Shown here: piece after piece, positions 52,573 to 62,586 of the stretch
Layout: every line of letters starts with the position of its first letter
How positions within the stretch are numbered: the stretch's first letter is position 1
Assembly (NCBI GenBank): GCA_020073305.1
Contig: JAIQFK010000004.1
Location: forward strand, 124,001 to 188,000
Direction: 5' to 3'
Source: Terriglobia bacterium
GTDB lineage: Bacteria; Acidobacteriota; Terriglobia; Bryobacterales; Bryobacteraceae
DNA: 64,000 nucleotides
Notes under the pieces: model-generated
Told to the model about the DNA's origin: nothing
Databases searched by the model: none
The model's input: only the letters and a program-made list of their open reading frames with translations
Translations under genes and position numbers: made by a program

Positions 52573-52809
52573 ATGCAAATCACAATCGACTTGCCGACTG
52601 CCGTGTTCCGCCAGCTCGAGTCCGTCGCCGCCCGACGCGGCATGACTCTGAAGCAAGTGCTCCGCTCTGCCGTTGAAAGGGAGCTCGGAGTCGCAACCTC
52701 CAAGACGACACGACGGAGGATCAAAGTGCCGATCCTCCGGTCGAAGAACCCGGGCACACTCAACCTGACGAACGCCGATATCGACGATACCTTGTCTCAC
52801 GGCGATTAG
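52573..52809 (+). CDS. Orphan antitoxin-like protein
   Basis: 78 residues. The N-terminal 'MQITIDLPTAVFRQLESVAA' and 'MTLKQVLRSAVERELGV' fit a VapB/ribbon-helix-helix-like DNA-binding domain, and the tail 'IKVPILRSKNPGTLNLTNAD' resembles the toxin-binding region of VapB. No toxin follows: the next gene, pyc, is convergent and begins its 3' end 10 bases away. It may be a solitary antitoxin left by loss of its toxin. No operator-like repeat was found upstream. Confidence 0.7.
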   Translation: MQITIDLPTAVFRQLESVAARRGMTLKQVLRSAVERELGVATSKTTRRRIKVPILRSKNPGTLNLTNADIDDTLSHGD

Positions 52810-52818
52810 CGGAGCAGG

Positions 52819-55800
52819 TCACCCGATCACCACCAGCAGATCCTTGGCTTCCACCTGCTGGCCGGTCTGCGCGTGAATCTCCGTGACTTTTCCGGCAACC
52901 GGCGCATAGACGGTGCTCTGCATCTTCATGGCTTCGATGACGAGCAGCCGGTCGCCTTTTTCGACTAAATCATTCACCTCCACCGCGACGGTTGTGATCA
53001 TGCCGGGCAGAGGCGCGCCTACCTGTCCCGGATTGTTGGGCTCCGCCTTCAACCGCTCCGCGGCGGCGCGCTTGAGGGAGTGATCCCGCACAGTCACCTC
53101 GCGAGGCTGGCCGTTCAGCTCGAAGAAAACCGTGCGGCGGCCGTCGGGATGCGGCTCGCCGAGGGTGAGGAACTTGATCACCAGGCGCTTGCCGGCCTCG
53201 ATGTCCACGGTGATCTCGTCGCCCTTTTGCATACCGAAGAAGAATTGCGGCGAGGGCAGTACTTCGACGTCATCCCATGCCTGCTGGGCTCGCGCAAACT
53301 TGACGAACACCTCGGGATACATCAAGTAGCTCAGCACTTCGTCATGATCGGGACGCCTGCCGATCTTCTTCTCGACCTCCTGAGTTGTCTCTTCAAAGTC
53401 CACAGGCGCCAACCTTGCGCTGGGGCGGCCGCGCTCGGGTTTGCGCGCCTGCAGGATGACCTGCTGCAGCTTCTTGGGCCAGCCGCCACCGGGCGTGCCA
53501 AGCGCGCCGGAAAACATCTCCACCACGGAATGGGGGAGCGATAGATGGTGATCCGGACCGAGGCGCTCAAACTGGTGGATGGTCATGCCGTGCGTGACCA
53601 GGAAAATGGCCATATCGCCAACGACTTTGCTCGACGGCGTGACTTTCACGATGTCGCCGAACGCCATGTTCACCTCGGCATAGGTGCGCGCGATCTCGTG
53701 CCAGCGCGGGCCCAGCCCCATCGCTTCGGCCTGTTCTTTCAAATTCGTAAACTGGCCGCCGGGCATTTCGTGAATGTAGACTTCCGCGGTCCCGCTGGGC
53801 GGCCCGGTATCGAACGGTTTGTAATACGTGCGTACGGCCTCCCAGTAGTCGGCGCAGACGTTGAGCGCATCAAGATCCAGGCCCGTTTCGCGGCGCGTAT
53901 GCGCGAGAGCCGCGACCATCGAATTGAGGTTCGGCTGGCTGGTTTGGCCGCTCATGGAGGCCATGGCGCCATCGGCCACGTCCACACCGGCGTCGCACGC
54001 CTTCAGCACGGACGCCGCATTGATGCCGCTGGTATCGTGCGTGTGGAAGTGAATGGGAATCCCGACTTCGTCGCGCAGCGCCTTGATCAGCTTTTCCGCG
54101 GCATACGGCTTGAGCAAACCCGCCATATCTTTAATGCCCAGCACGTGCGCTCCCATGCGCTCGAGTTCCTTGGCCATGTTTACGTAATATTCAAGTGAAT
54201 ATTTCTGGCGGTTCGGATCGAGGATGTCGCCGGTATAACAGATCGCCGCTTCGCAGACCTTGCCGGTGCCGAGCACGGCTTCCATCGCCACTTTCATGTT
54301 GGGCAGCCAGTTCAGCGAGTCGAAGATGCGGAAGATATCGATGCCCTGCCGCGCCGCTTCGCGCACGAACTCGCGCACGACGTTATCCGGATAGGCCGCA
54401 TAGCCGACGGCGTTGGAAGCGCGGAGCAGCATCTGGAAGCAGATATTCGGAATCGCCTCGCGCAGGCGCCGTAGCCGCTGCCAAGGGTCTTCGTGCAGAA
54501 AGCGCATGGAGACATCGAACGTTGCGCCACCCCACATTTCCAGGCTGTAGAGGTTCGACAGGCGGTGCGCTTTGAGATTGGCAATGGCGAGCATGTCGTA
54601 AGTGCGCACCCGCGTCGCCAGCAGCGATTGGTGGGCGTCGCGGAAGGTGGTGTCGGTGAGCAGCAGGCGCTTTTGCTGACGCGTCCAATCAGCGAACTTC
54701 TTGGGACCCAGCTCATCCAGCAACTGGCGCGTGCCGGGCGGCGGCTGCGAGGAATTGTGCGGGGGAATGTCGGGAATGGGGAAGCGTTCCGGCTTGGGTT
54801 TGCCGGCGACTTCCGGGTTGCCGTTCACAATCACTTCGCCGAGGTAACCGAGCAGCTTCGTCGCGCGGTCGCGCCTCGGGGTGAAGCGGAACAGCTCCGG
54901 ATGATCGTCGAGAAAGGAAGTGGTGACATCACCCGCCTGGAAATGCGTGTTGTTCACTACGTTTTCAAGGAACGGGATGTTGGTCTTGACGCCGCGCACG
55001 CGGAACTCGCGCAGGGCGCGGTCCATCCGCTTGCAGGCCTGCTCGAACTCGCGGCCCCATGCGGTGACTTTCACGAGAAGCGAATCGTAGAACGGCGTGA
55101 TAATGGCGCCGCTATACGCCGAGCCGCCATCGAGCCGGATCCCGAAACCCGCCGGAGAACGGTAGGTGTGGACCTTCCCATAGTCAGGCACGAAGTTGTT
55201 GCCCGGGTCCTCCGTAGTAATGCGGCACTGCAACGCGTGCCCATACAAAGGAACCTTGTCCTGCGCCGGGAGCGAGAGCGGGGGCTCGTGCAAGTGGTGG
55301 CCTTGCGCAATCAGGATCTGGCAGCGAACCAGGTCCATGCCGGTCACCACCTCGGTAACGGTGTGCTCCACTTGAATGCGCGGGTTGACCTCAATGAAGT
55401 ACCACTCGCCGGTGTCGGCATCCACTAAGAACTCGACGGTGCCCGCGTTGTAATAGCCGGCGGCTTGGGCGAGCCGCACGGCGGCATCGGCCAGGGAATG
55501 CCGGATCTCGTCCGCCAGGCCCTGCGCCGGCGCCACCTCGACCACCTTCTGGTGGCGCCGCTGCACTGAACAATCGCGCTCGAAGAGATGGAGAACCTTG
55601 CCGTGGCGGTCGCCCAGAATCTGGACTTCCACGTGCCGCGCCCGGCGGATGTATCGCTCGAGGAAAATCGCATCATTGCCGAACGCTGCCCCAGCCTCGC
55701 GGCGCGCTTCCTCCAGGCGCTCGGCAAAATCGGCGGCTTTCTCGACGACGCGCATCCCGCGGCCCCCGCCGCCGAACGCGGCTTTGATGATGAGCGGGAA

Positions 55801-56256
55801 GCCGATTTCGCCCGCCATCTTGCGCGCCTCGTCCGCAGTCGCAATCGGTCGTTCGGTTCCGGGCACCACGGGGACGCCGGCATTTTGTGCGAGTTCCCGT
55901 GCCGCGCGCTTATCGCCGAGCAACTCGAGCAGGCGCGCATCCGGACCGATGAAGGTTATACCGGCTCGCTCGCACGCGCGCGGCAGCGCCGGGTTCTCCG
56001 CGAGAAACCCGTAGCCCGGGTGAATCGCATCCACTTGCTTTTCTTTCGCAAGCGCAACGATGCCGTCGACATCAAGATACGCTTCCACCGGACCTTTGCC
56101 CTCGCCGACCTCGTACGCTTCGTCGGCTTTGAAGCGGTGCAGGCTCAGCCGGTCTTCTTTCGAATAGATAGCGACGGTGCGCAGGCCGAGTTCGGTGGCC
56201 GCGCGCATGATACGGATGGCGATTTCACTGCGGTTTAGGGCGAGGAGCTTTTTCAT
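52819..56256 (-). CDS. pyc: Pyruvate carboxylase
   Basis: 1145 residues, the full single-chain form. The N-terminal biotin carboxylase (about 1-450) has 'KLLALNRSEIAIRIMRAATE' and ATP-grasp 'KAAFGGGGRGMRVVEKAADF'. A carboxyltransferase domain (about 530-800) has 'LLTDTTFRDAHQSLLATRVR' and 'IHFHTHDTSGINAASVLKAC' with metal-binding His residues, and the C-terminal biotinyl domain has the target Lys in 'VIEAMKMQSTVYAPVAGKV'. It makes oxaloacetate from pyruvate, refilling the citric acid cycle. It ends a minus-strand run with RuvC and two secreted proteins. Confidence 0.97.
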   Translation of the reverse strand: MKKLLALNRSEIAIRIMRAATELGLRTVAIYSKEDRLSLHRFKADEAYEVGEGKGPVEAYLDVDGIVALAKEKQVDAIHPGYGFLAENPALPRACERAGITFIGPDARLLELLGDKRAARELAQNAGVPVVPGTERPIATADEARKMAGEIGFPLIIKAAFGGGGRGMRVVEKAADFAERLEEARREAGAAFGNDAIFLERYIRRARHVEVQILGDRHGKVLHLFERDCSVQRRHQKVVEVAPAQGLADEIRHSLADAAVRLAQAAGYYNAGTVEFLVDADTGEWYFIEVNPRIQVEHTVTEVVTGMDLVRCQILIAQGHHLHEPPLSLPAQDKVPLYGHALQCRITTEDPGNNFVPDYGKVHTYRSPAGFGIRLDGGSAYSGAIITPFYDSLLVKVTAWGREFEQACKRMDRALREFRVRGVKTNIPFLENVVNNTHFQAGDVTTSFLDDHPELFRFTPRRDRATKLLGYLGEVIVNGNPEVAGKPKPERFPIPDIPPHNSSQPPPGTRQLLDELGPKKFADWTRQQKRLLLTDTTFRDAHQSLLATRVRTYDMLAIANLKAHRLSNLYSLEMWGGATFDVSMRFLHEDPWQRLRRLREAIPNICFQMLLRASNAVGYAAYPDNVVREFVREAARQGIDIFRIFDSLNWLPNMKVAMEAVLGTGKVCEAAICYTGDILDPNRQKYSLEYYVNMAKELERMGAHVLGIKDMAGLLKPYAAEKLIKALRDEVGIPIHFHTHDTSGINAASVLKACDAGVDVADGAMASMSGQTSQPNLNSMVAALAHTRRETGLDLDALNVCADYWEAVRTYYKPFDTGPPSGTAEVYIHEMPGGQFTNLKEQAEAMGLGPRWHEIARTYAEVNMAFGDIVKVTPSSKVVGDMAIFLVTHGMTIHQFERLGPDHHLSLPHSVVEMFSGALGTPGGGWPKKLQQVILQARKPERGRPSARLAPVDFEETTQEVEKKIGRRPDHDEVLSYLMYPEVFVKFARAQQAWDDVEVLPSPQFFFGMQKGDEITVDIEAGKRLVIKFLTLGEPHPDGRRTVFFELNGQPREVTVRDHSLKRAAAERLKAEPNNPGQVGAPLPGMITTVAVEVNDLVEKGDRLLVIEAMKMQSTVYAPVAGKVTEIHAQTGQQVEAKDLLVVIG

Positions 56257-56273
56257 CCGGAGAAGTCGCGCGT

Positions 56274-57524
56274 TTAATCCTTCAAAGTTTGATGGATGCG
56301 CTCGGTGAGCAGATCCACGAATCGCTCCGGAGTAAAGCCGTTCATCCGGCTGGCGATCTCGCCATGCTTGTCCACAATGATGGTTGTGGGAATAGAAGTG
56401 ATTTTCAACATCCGAGCCAGGCCATTTTCGAAATAGACGGCATTGCTCCAGTGATTTTCCCGCAGAAATTGCGGCACCGGTTCGCGATCCTCATCGGTGT
56501 TGATCGACAGAAAGGTCACACCCGGGTTGCCTTCGAAACGCTGCTTCACCTGCTCGTAGAGTGAATGCTGCATGCGGCAGGGACCACACCAGGTGGCCCA
56601 GAAATCGAAAATGAGGGTCTTCCCTTTGAAAGAGGCCAGGCGCAGCTGATCGCCGTTCACTCCGTCGAGCGTGAAATCCATGAGTGAGGCCACCTGTGCA
56701 TTGGGATCACTGGCGCGCGCCTGCAGCCTCTGTTCAGCCAGAAGCGCCGTGGTGCGATCGTACGATTCCAGAATCAAATCGCCCAGGCCCTTCTCCGATC
56801 CGTGTAGTTTCTTGTAGATTTCACCCATACGAATGCGGTCTTGCGTGCGCGCAGCGTCCGTATTGCGGCTGTCGACAATGGAGAACGCATCGGCCAGGTG
56901 AGGGATGGCCTCTGATTCGCGCCCCAGCTTGATGAGCCACTTTGCGATTTCTCGCGCTCCTTCCGCGGCCGGAAACTCCTCGTAGCTTTTTTGCGCCAGT
57001 GCCAGCGCCTCTTCATGTTTTCCCAGATTGCCCGTGGCGCGCGCTTCCAGCACGATGGCGCGCGCACTACCGCGGTTCACCTCCAAGACCCAGTCGCCTT
57101 TGGTGAAATGAGCCGGAGGCGGCTGTTGACGCAGACTGGTCAACTGCTCTTCATAGCGTGTCGCGTACTTGAGCGCTCGCTCGGAACTATCCCGGTCATC
57201 ACTCGCGAGTAAAGCACGCACGACGCGGTCCAGGATCTGCGGATCGCCCGGCTCGCGATCCAGCACGCGCTCGCCATAAAGCACGATGCGCTTGTCGTCT
57301 TTCAGTTCGATTGCGGTCTTTACCAGCGCGCGCTCGATCTCGGGCTTTTTGGGCGAATGGGGATATTTGGCCAGGTGATTTTCCAGAGCGCGCGCGAAGT
57401 CGACTTGGCTGTTGCCTGCTTCAGCCAGCGCGTCATTGAGCGCCTTGTCTTCGGCGTCGGCTGCGGGCTGCTGTGCCCAGCCGAGCGAGGTCAGCAGAAC
57501 GAGGAACGGGACGCAGAGCTTCAT
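56274..57524 (-). CDS. TlpA-like thioredoxin-domain protein with TPR-like N-terminus
   Basis: 416 residues. A signal peptide ('CVPFLVLLTSLGWAQQP') is followed by a helical TPR-like region (about 30-280: 'ALARATGNLGKHEEALALAQ' type repeats) and a thioredoxin fold (about 285-416) with the redox pair in 'IFDFWATWCGPCRMQHSLYE', then 'VTFLSINTDEDREPVPQFLR' and 'ITSIPTTIIVDKHG' with the cis-Pro. It probably reduces or isomerises disulphides outside the cytoplasm. The start overlaps the preceding gene by four bases (ATGA). Confidence 0.88.
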   Translation of the reverse strand: MKLCVPFLVLLTSLGWAQQPAADAEDKALNDALAEAGNSQVDFARALENHLAKYPHSPKKPEIERALVKTAIELKDDKRIVLYGERVLDREPGDPQILDRVVRALLASDDRDSSERALKYATRYEEQLTSLRQQPPPAHFTKGDWVLEVNRGSARAIVLEARATGNLGKHEEALALAQKSYEEFPAAEGAREIAKWLIKLGRESEAIPHLADAFSIVDSRNTDAARTQDRIRMGEIYKKLHGSEKGLGDLILESYDRTTALLAEQRLQARASDPNAQVASLMDFTLDGVNGDQLRLASFKGKTLIFDFWATWCGPCRMQHSLYEQVKQRFEGNPGVTFLSINTDEDREPVPQFLRENHWSNAVYFENGLARMLKITSIPTTIIVDKHGEIASRMNGFTPERFVDLLTERIHQTLKD

Positions 57525-58129
57525 TTCGACGCGCGGATTGCGTCCCCTAACCCGGCGGCGCGCTCACGGTCCATGTGCATGTAGGTTTCGTTCTTGGCAA
57601 TGCGGTCCAGCATGGGCAACAACTGCTGTGGCGCGACCAGGCGTTTGTGATCGAATGCCGACTGAATCAACAGCAGCGCGCGATCGACGCCGAGCTTGTC
57701 GTATTTAGCAGCGCGCTCAAGATTGATGAGATGCTGTTCGGTTTCGGCGATGCGTTCGAAGCCGTCGAGTAGAAGTTGCGCGTCCGCATCTTCGGAATAG
57801 TTGAATTTGACTTCCTTCTTTTCCGAGCCGTTCTCGAACCGGAAGGTCTTCATCCCCATGAATGCGACTTTGACCGGAGCCTCCAAGGGGTGACCGAAGT
57901 GCCCCAGTTTATCCGCCAGGCCGAACAGGATCGTAATTTCGCTCTCCGGAAGCTGGAACTTCAAGGGTTGATTATCATCGGGCGCCTCTTTATACGAGGC
58001 TTCGCCGTTGTGCTCGACCGCGATTTCCACATACGCGGGCGAGCTGCCCGGGAACGACTTCGAGTAAAACAAGCGCGGCCCATCGCCGGCGAATAAAGGA
58101 AGAACGGCAAGCGCCAGAGCCCATTTCAT
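57521..58129 (-). CDS. Secreted protein of unknown function
   Basis: 202 residues from ATG 58129, which shares an ATGA with the ruvC stop. A signal peptide ('[16 protein letters not shown]') opens the chain. The mature part begins with beta strands ('[20 protein letters not shown]'), and its C-terminal half is helical ('[20 protein letters not shown]', '[20 protein letters not shown]'). Not recognised. It is coupled to ruvC and, by a second ATGA, to the thioredoxin-like gene, so the two secreted proteins may act together in the envelope. Confidence 0.65.
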   Translation of the reverse strand: MKWALALAVLPLFAGDGPRLFYSKSFPGSSPAYVEIAVEHNGEASYKEAPDDNQPLKFQLPESEITILFGLADKLGHFGHPLEAPVKVAFMGMKTFRFENGSEKKEVKFNYSEDADAQLLLDGFERIAETEQHLINLERAAKYDKLGVDRALLLIQSAFDHKRLVAPQQLLPMLDRIAKNETYMHMDRERAAGLGDAIRASK

Positions 58130-58626
58130 GCGCGCACACTCTCTAGCTTTTGCCGCATGGCGCGGCTCGTGACATGGCACATGGCCACCGCGAGCGCGTC
58201 ACACGCATCCTCGGATTCAATAGGCTCATCGAGCTGCAACAGGGACTTGACCATCAACTGCACCTGGTGCTTTTCGGCGCGGCCGTAGCCGACCACGCTA
58301 GTCTTGATTTCGAGCGGCGAGTACTCGCCCAGCTCCAGGCCGGCTTCCGAGATGAGCAGCAAGGCCACGCCGCGCACGTGCGCCAGCTTTAGGGCTGTCT
58401 TGACGTTGGTGGAATAAAAAACCTCTTCGACTGCGGCAGCCTGGGGCGCGTCTCTGGCAATCACGCTGCGCAGCTGGCAGGAGATTTCGCGCAAGCGCGC
58501 GGCCAAGGACGACTTGGTGTCGGTGCGAATCACCCCCGCTGAAATCAGACGATGCGCGTGGCCGTCGCTGTCGATTACGCCGTAGCCGGTGCGCTCGGTT
58601 CCGCAATCGATGCCCAGGACGCGCAT
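58126..58626 (-). CDS. ruvC: Crossover junction endodeoxyribonuclease RuvC
   Basis: 166 residues. RNase H-like fold with the first catalytic Asp7 in '[20 protein letters not shown]', Glu in '[20 protein letters not shown]' and the Asp pair in '[20 protein letters not shown]'. It resolves Holliday junctions. It follows yebC directly (start at the next base), the order found in many bacteria. ruvA and ruvB are not in the window. Confidence 0.96.
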   Translation of the reverse strand: MRVLGIDCGTERTGYGVIDSDGHAHRLISAGVIRTDTKSSLAARLREISCQLRSVIARDAPQAAAVEEVFYSTNVKTALKLAHVRGVALLLISEAGLELGEYSPLEIKTSVVGYGRAEKHQVQLMVKSLLQLDEPIESEDACDALAVAMCHVTSRAMRQKLESVRA

Positions 58627-59373
58627 CTAGTGAGCCAGCGCCTCCAGGGTTTTCTCGTCCACGTCGAAGTTGGAGTAGACGCTCTGCACGTCGTCGTGCT
58701 CTTCCAGCGCTTCGCTCAAGCGAAGCATGGCGTCGGCGGTCTTGCCCTCGAGTTTGATCAGGTTTTTGGGAACCATGGCCACTTCGGCGTGAGCGGTTTC
58801 GATGCCGGCTTTGGCGACCGCGGCCAGCACGGCCTCGTGGCTTTCCGGGGCGGAAAGGATTTCCCAGTTGGGTCCGTCGGCCCGCAGGTCATCGGCGCCC
58901 GCATCCAGCACGATCGCCATCAACTGATCCTCGCTGGCCTTTTCCTGCGGAACCAGGATTTGGCTCTTGCGCTCGAACATCCAGGAGACGCTGCCCTGCT
59001 CGCCCAGGTTGCCGCTGTTCTTCGTGAACACATGGCGAATTTCGCTTACCGTGCGATTACGGTTATCGGTCGCTACATTCACCAGCACCGCTGCACCGCC
59101 GGGCCCGTAGCCTTCGAACATGACTTCATCGATCTGGCCTCCTTCCAGTTCGCCGGTGCCGCGCATGATGGCTTTCTTGATGTTGTCGGCCGGCATGCTG
59201 ACGCCCTTGGCTGCGAGAATCGCCGTGCGCAGGCGCGGGTTGGAGTCCGGATCGCCGCCATTGCGCGCGGCGATGGTGATTTCTTTGATGATACGCGTGA
59301 AACTTTTTCCACGCTTAGCGTCCAGAGCGGCCTTTTTGTGCTTGATGGTCGCCCACTTTGAGTGGCCTGACAT
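58627..59373 (-). CDS. YebC/PmpR-family regulator
   Basis: 248 residues. 'GHSKWATIKHKKAALDAKRG' at the N-terminus and 'FEGYGPGGAAVLVNVATDNR' are the family hallmarks. YebC-type proteins bind DNA and, as TACO1-like factors, relieve ribosome stalling on proline stretches. The gene is adjacent to ruvC as in many genomes. The symbol yebC is commonly used but paralogues exist, so it is left unassigned. Confidence 0.93.
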   Translation of the reverse strand: MSGHSKWATIKHKKAALDAKRGKSFTRIIKEITIAARNGGDPDSNPRLRTAILAAKGVSMPADNIKKAIMRGTGELEGGQIDEVMFEGYGPGGAAVLVNVATDNRNRTVSEIRHVFTKNSGNLGEQGSVSWMFERKSQILVPQEKASEDQLMAIVLDAGADDLRADGPNWEILSAPESHEAVLAAVAKAGIETAHAEVAMVPKNLIKLEGKTADAMLRLSEALEEHDDVQSVYSNFDVDEKTLEALAH

Positions 59374-59488
59374 ATGGATACCTCAGGAAGGCCCCGATCT
59401 CACGACCGGGAGACGAATTGTATCGATTCCAACCAATGAGGATAGCAGATTCGCAGCGTAATCGGCGTTTCAGCCGGTTCTCAGGTGC

Positions 59489-61270
59489 TTATTGCGGCTT
59501 ACGTATCGAGATGCCCAGCTCGCGTAATTGGCGCTCGGGCACAGGGGCCGGTGCGTCACACATCAGGTCCGTGCCGCGCGCCGTCTTGGGGAAGGGAATC
59601 ACGTCGCGGATGGAGTTTTCCCCCGCCAGAATCATGACCAGCCGGTCGAGACCGAGCGCGATGCCTCCATGCGGCGGCGCGCCGTACTCGAGCGCATCCA
59701 GCAGAAAACCAAACCTGCGCCGCGCCTCCTCGTCGCTGAAACCGAGAGCGGCGAACACCTTCGATTGCACGTCGCGCCGGTGAATACGGATCGAGCCCGA
59801 ACCCAGCTCCACTCCGTTCAACACAATGTCGTAGGACTTAGCGCGACAGCGCGCCGGGTCGGCCGTCAGTTTGTCGAGGTCCTGATCGTGCACCGAGGTG
59901 AAGGGATGGTGTGCCGCTTCCCACCGCTTCTCGTCGGAATTCCATTCGAACATCGGGAAATCCAATACCCAGAGAAACTCGAACCGTTTCGGATCGAGGA
60001 GTTTGTGGCGTTCGTTGTATTTCTGCGCGGCGAACAGGCGCAATTGCCCGCACGCCTGATACGCCGTGTTCTCGGGAAGGTGTCCAGCCGGTTCTCCGGC
60101 CCACGAGGCCAGCATCAGCAGATCGTCTTCGGCGGCTCCGGTGCGCTTGCGGACCTGGGCCATTGGCTCCGGATGATCGCGCTCCAGCCGTTTGGCGTCG
60201 TCAAACACGCGCAAGCCCCGCTCGGTTCCAAATGCCTTCAGTTCATCGCGCTCCTTGCGGCTCAGCGCACCTGTCTTGGGGATGTGAATCGCCATCAACG
60301 GCAGTCCATGCGCACTCAGCGCATTCGCGGGGAATAGGTCCTCGACCGGATACATCGGCGGTACACGCCGGTCCGGCTTGTCACTGCCGTAGCTGCGCAT
60401 GGCTTCCGCGTAAGTCAGCCGCGGGAACGGTGTCTTCACTTCATAACCAGCCACAGCGCACATCTTTTGTACCAGGGGCTCGATCACCTCGAAGATCTGT
60501 TCCTCCTGCGGGAACGACATCTCCAGATCAATCTGAGTGAACTCCGCCTGTCGGTCGGCGCGGAAGTCTTCATCGCGGAAACACCGGACGATTTGAAAAT
60601 ATTTCTCGAAGCCGCTCACCATTAAAAGCTGCTTGAAAATCTGCGGGGATTGCGGCAGCGCGTAAAAAGTGCCCGGTTGCACGCGGCTGGGCACCAGGTA
60701 ATCGCGCGCGCCCTCGGGCGTCGAGCGCGTCATGAACGGCGTCTCGATCTCCAGAAAACCCCTGGACGTAAGATACTCGCGCACGGCAAACGAGATCCTC
60801 GAGCGCAGGATGATGTTGCGCTGCATGTGCGGGCGGCGCAGGTCGACGAACCGGTACTTCAGCCGCGTATCCTCGGAAACATCCACGTTCTCTTCCATGG
60901 GGAAGGGCGGTGTCCGCGACTCGTTTAGAATCCAAATCTTTTCGGCGACCACTTCGACTTCCCCGGTGGCCAGGTTGGCGTTCACCGTGTCGGGGGTGCG
61001 CGGGGCGACTTTGCCTTCCACCGCGATCACATATTCCGAACGCACCACTTCCGCCTTGGCGTGAACCTCCTGGTCCACGTCGTTGTGAAATACGATTTGC
61101 GTGACGCCGTCGCGGTCGCGCAGATGAATGAAAATGACGCCGCCCAGATCGCGGCGGCGATGCACCCAGCCCATTACCAATGCGCGGGAGCCCGCATCCT
61201 TGGAGCGCAACTCGCCGCACGTGTGCGTGCGGCGTAACTCCCCCAGAAAATCCAACGGTACAGTCTGCAT
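59489..61270 (-). CDS. aspS: Aspartyl-tRNA synthetase
   Basis: 593 residues. N-terminal OB-fold anticodon-binding domain ('LGGVIFIHLRDRDGVTQIVF'), class II core with motif 1/2 ('RSRISFAVREYLTSRGFLEI', 'FQIVRCFRDEDFRADRQAEF'), the bacterial insertion domain, and motif 3 ('PPHGGIALGLDRLVMILAGE'). It charges tRNA(Asp); discrimination against tRNA(Asn) cannot be read by eye. It starts one base after hisS. Confidence 0.97.
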   Translation of the reverse strand: MQTVPLDFLGELRRTHTCGELRSKDAGSRALVMGWVHRRRDLGGVIFIHLRDRDGVTQIVFHNDVDQEVHAKAEVVRSEYVIAVEGKVAPRTPDTVNANLATGEVEVVAEKIWILNESRTPPFPMEENVDVSEDTRLKYRFVDLRRPHMQRNIILRSRISFAVREYLTSRGFLEIETPFMTRSTPEGARDYLVPSRVQPGTFYALPQSPQIFKQLLMVSGFEKYFQIVRCFRDEDFRADRQAEFTQIDLEMSFPQEEQIFEVIEPLVQKMCAVAGYEVKTPFPRLTYAEAMRSYGSDKPDRRVPPMYPVEDLFPANALSAHGLPLMAIHIPKTGALSRKERDELKAFGTERGLRVFDDAKRLERDHPEPMAQVRKRTGAAEDDLLMLASWAGEPAGHLPENTAYQACGQLRLFAAQKYNERHKLLDPKRFEFLWVLDFPMFEWNSDEKRWEAAHHPFTSVHDQDLDKLTADPARCRAKSYDIVLNGVELGSGSIRIHRRDVQSKVFAALGFSDEEARRRFGFLLDALEYGAPPHGGIALGLDRLVMILAGENSIRDVIPFPKTARGTDLMCDAPAPVPERQLRELGISIRKPQ

Positions 61271-61271
61271 A

Positions 61272-62516
61272 CTATTTGTTTGATCTCAGACCCTCAGCAA
61301 TGTTCTCGAACGCCACAGAAACGTACTCATCGGTGCGCATGTTTTTCACGCCAACTATTCCCGACAACAGTTCCTCATCTCCGACTATTGCGGCAAAGCG
61401 TGCGCCCGACTTGTCTGCTAGCTCCAGAGCGCGCTTCGGTCTGCGATCCGACACGATCTCAACTGAAAGTCCGAGACTCCGCAACCCACGAGCGAGTTCT
61501 GCCGAACGCTTCAGCGCCGCCTCTCCCAGTGCGGCAATTAATAAATCGAGCGCCTCGCCTTTCACCGCGTTCTCCACCGTCATCACCAGCCGGTCCTCGC
61601 CGATAGAAAAACCGATGCCCGGCGCCGCCACCTTTGACCCGATAGCCTCCGCCAGCCCGTCGTATCGTCCGCCGCCGAGCACGGAGTTTTGCGCGCCCAG
61701 CGCTCCGTGTACAACTTCAAAGGTCGTGCGCATGTAGTAATCGAGTCCGCGCACCAGGCGCGGCCGCACTTCAAACGGAATCTTGCGATCCCGAAGCAAC
61801 TGCTGAACCGTTTCAAAGTGCTGTCGGCAGGCTTCGTCGAGATGATCCAGAATTGAGGGCAGCTTGTCGATGATGGGCTGGTCCTCCGCCACCTTGCAAT
61901 CAAGCACGCGCAGAGGATTGGTGATCACCCGCCTCTGGCAATCCTCGCAAAGGTTCGGCGCCACTTTCGCCAGCGCTTCGCGCAGCTGGCTGATATACGC
62001 GGGCCGGCACTTGGAATCACCAACCGAATTCAACAGCAGCGTGAACCCTTCGAGCCCAACGCCCTCCAGCAGGTCCACCACCATCTCGATCACTTCCGCG
62101 TCCACCACCGGAGATTCCGATCCGATCGCTTCCGCCCCAATTTGGAAGAACTGCCGGTAACGTCCCTTCTGCGGCCGCTCGCGCCGGAACATCGGGCCCA
62201 TGTAATAAAGCTTCTGCATTCCCGGCCGCTGGTCGAGCCGGTGCTCGATATAAGCTCTCATCACAGACGCGGTGGCCTCCGGGCGCAGCGTCAGCGAGCT
62301 GCCGTCGCGGTCCTCGAATGTGTACATCTCTTTGGTGACGATGTCGGTCTCTTCCCCCACGCCGCGCGCGAATAATTGCGTCTCTTCCAGCAGGGGAGTG
62401 CGAATCTCGTGATAGTTATAAGAACGAAATACCCCGCGCGCCACCGCTTCTACGTGGTTCCAGACCGACGTCGACGGAGGCAATAAATCTCTGGTTCCTT
62501 TGACTGCGCGAATCAA
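61272..62516 (-). CDS. hisS: Histidyl-tRNA synthetase
   Basis: 414 residues. Class II motifs: 'AVKGTRDLLPPSTSVWNHVE', 'RPEATASVMRAYIEHRLDQR', 'FRRERPQKGRYRQFFQIGAE' and 'LVRGLDYYMRTTFEVVHGAL', with C-terminal anticodon domain ('LGEAALKRSAELARGLRSLG'). It charges tRNA(His). It is first of the hisS-aspS pair and diverges from the S9 peptidase gene across a 70-base gap. Confidence 0.97.
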   Translation of the reverse strand: MIRAVKGTRDLLPPSTSVWNHVEAVARGVFRSYNYHEIRTPLLEETQLFARGVGEETDIVTKEMYTFEDRDGSSLTLRPEATASVMRAYIEHRLDQRPGMQKLYYMGPMFRRERPQKGRYRQFFQIGAEAIGSESPVVDAEVIEMVVDLLEGVGLEGFTLLLNSVGDSKCRPAYISQLREALAKVAPNLCEDCQRRVITNPLRVLDCKVAEDQPIIDKLPSILDHLDEACRQHFETVQQLLRDRKIPFEVRPRLVRGLDYYMRTTFEVVHGALGAQNSVLGGGRYDGLAEAIGSKVAAPGIGFSIGEDRLVMTVENAVKGEALDLLIAALGEAALKRSAELARGLRSLGLSVEIVSDRRPKRALELADKSGARFAAIVGDEELLSGIVGVKNMRTDEYVSVAFENIAEGLRSNK

Positions 62517-62571
62517 CTTTCATCCTTAATTGTGCAACTGGGGGAATGAAATCCATGCTAGCATGCCGCGA

Positions 62572-62577
62572 TACAAT
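62572..62577 (+). promoter_or_regulatory. -10-like element before the S9 peptidase gene
   Basis: TACAAT at 62572-62577 is 9 bases before the ATG at 62587, and the palindrome ATGCTAGCAT (62555-62564) lies just upstream. No good -35 was seen. The site lies in the divergent region with hisS. Confidence 0.3.
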
Positions 62578-62586
62578 CGGGTTGAT

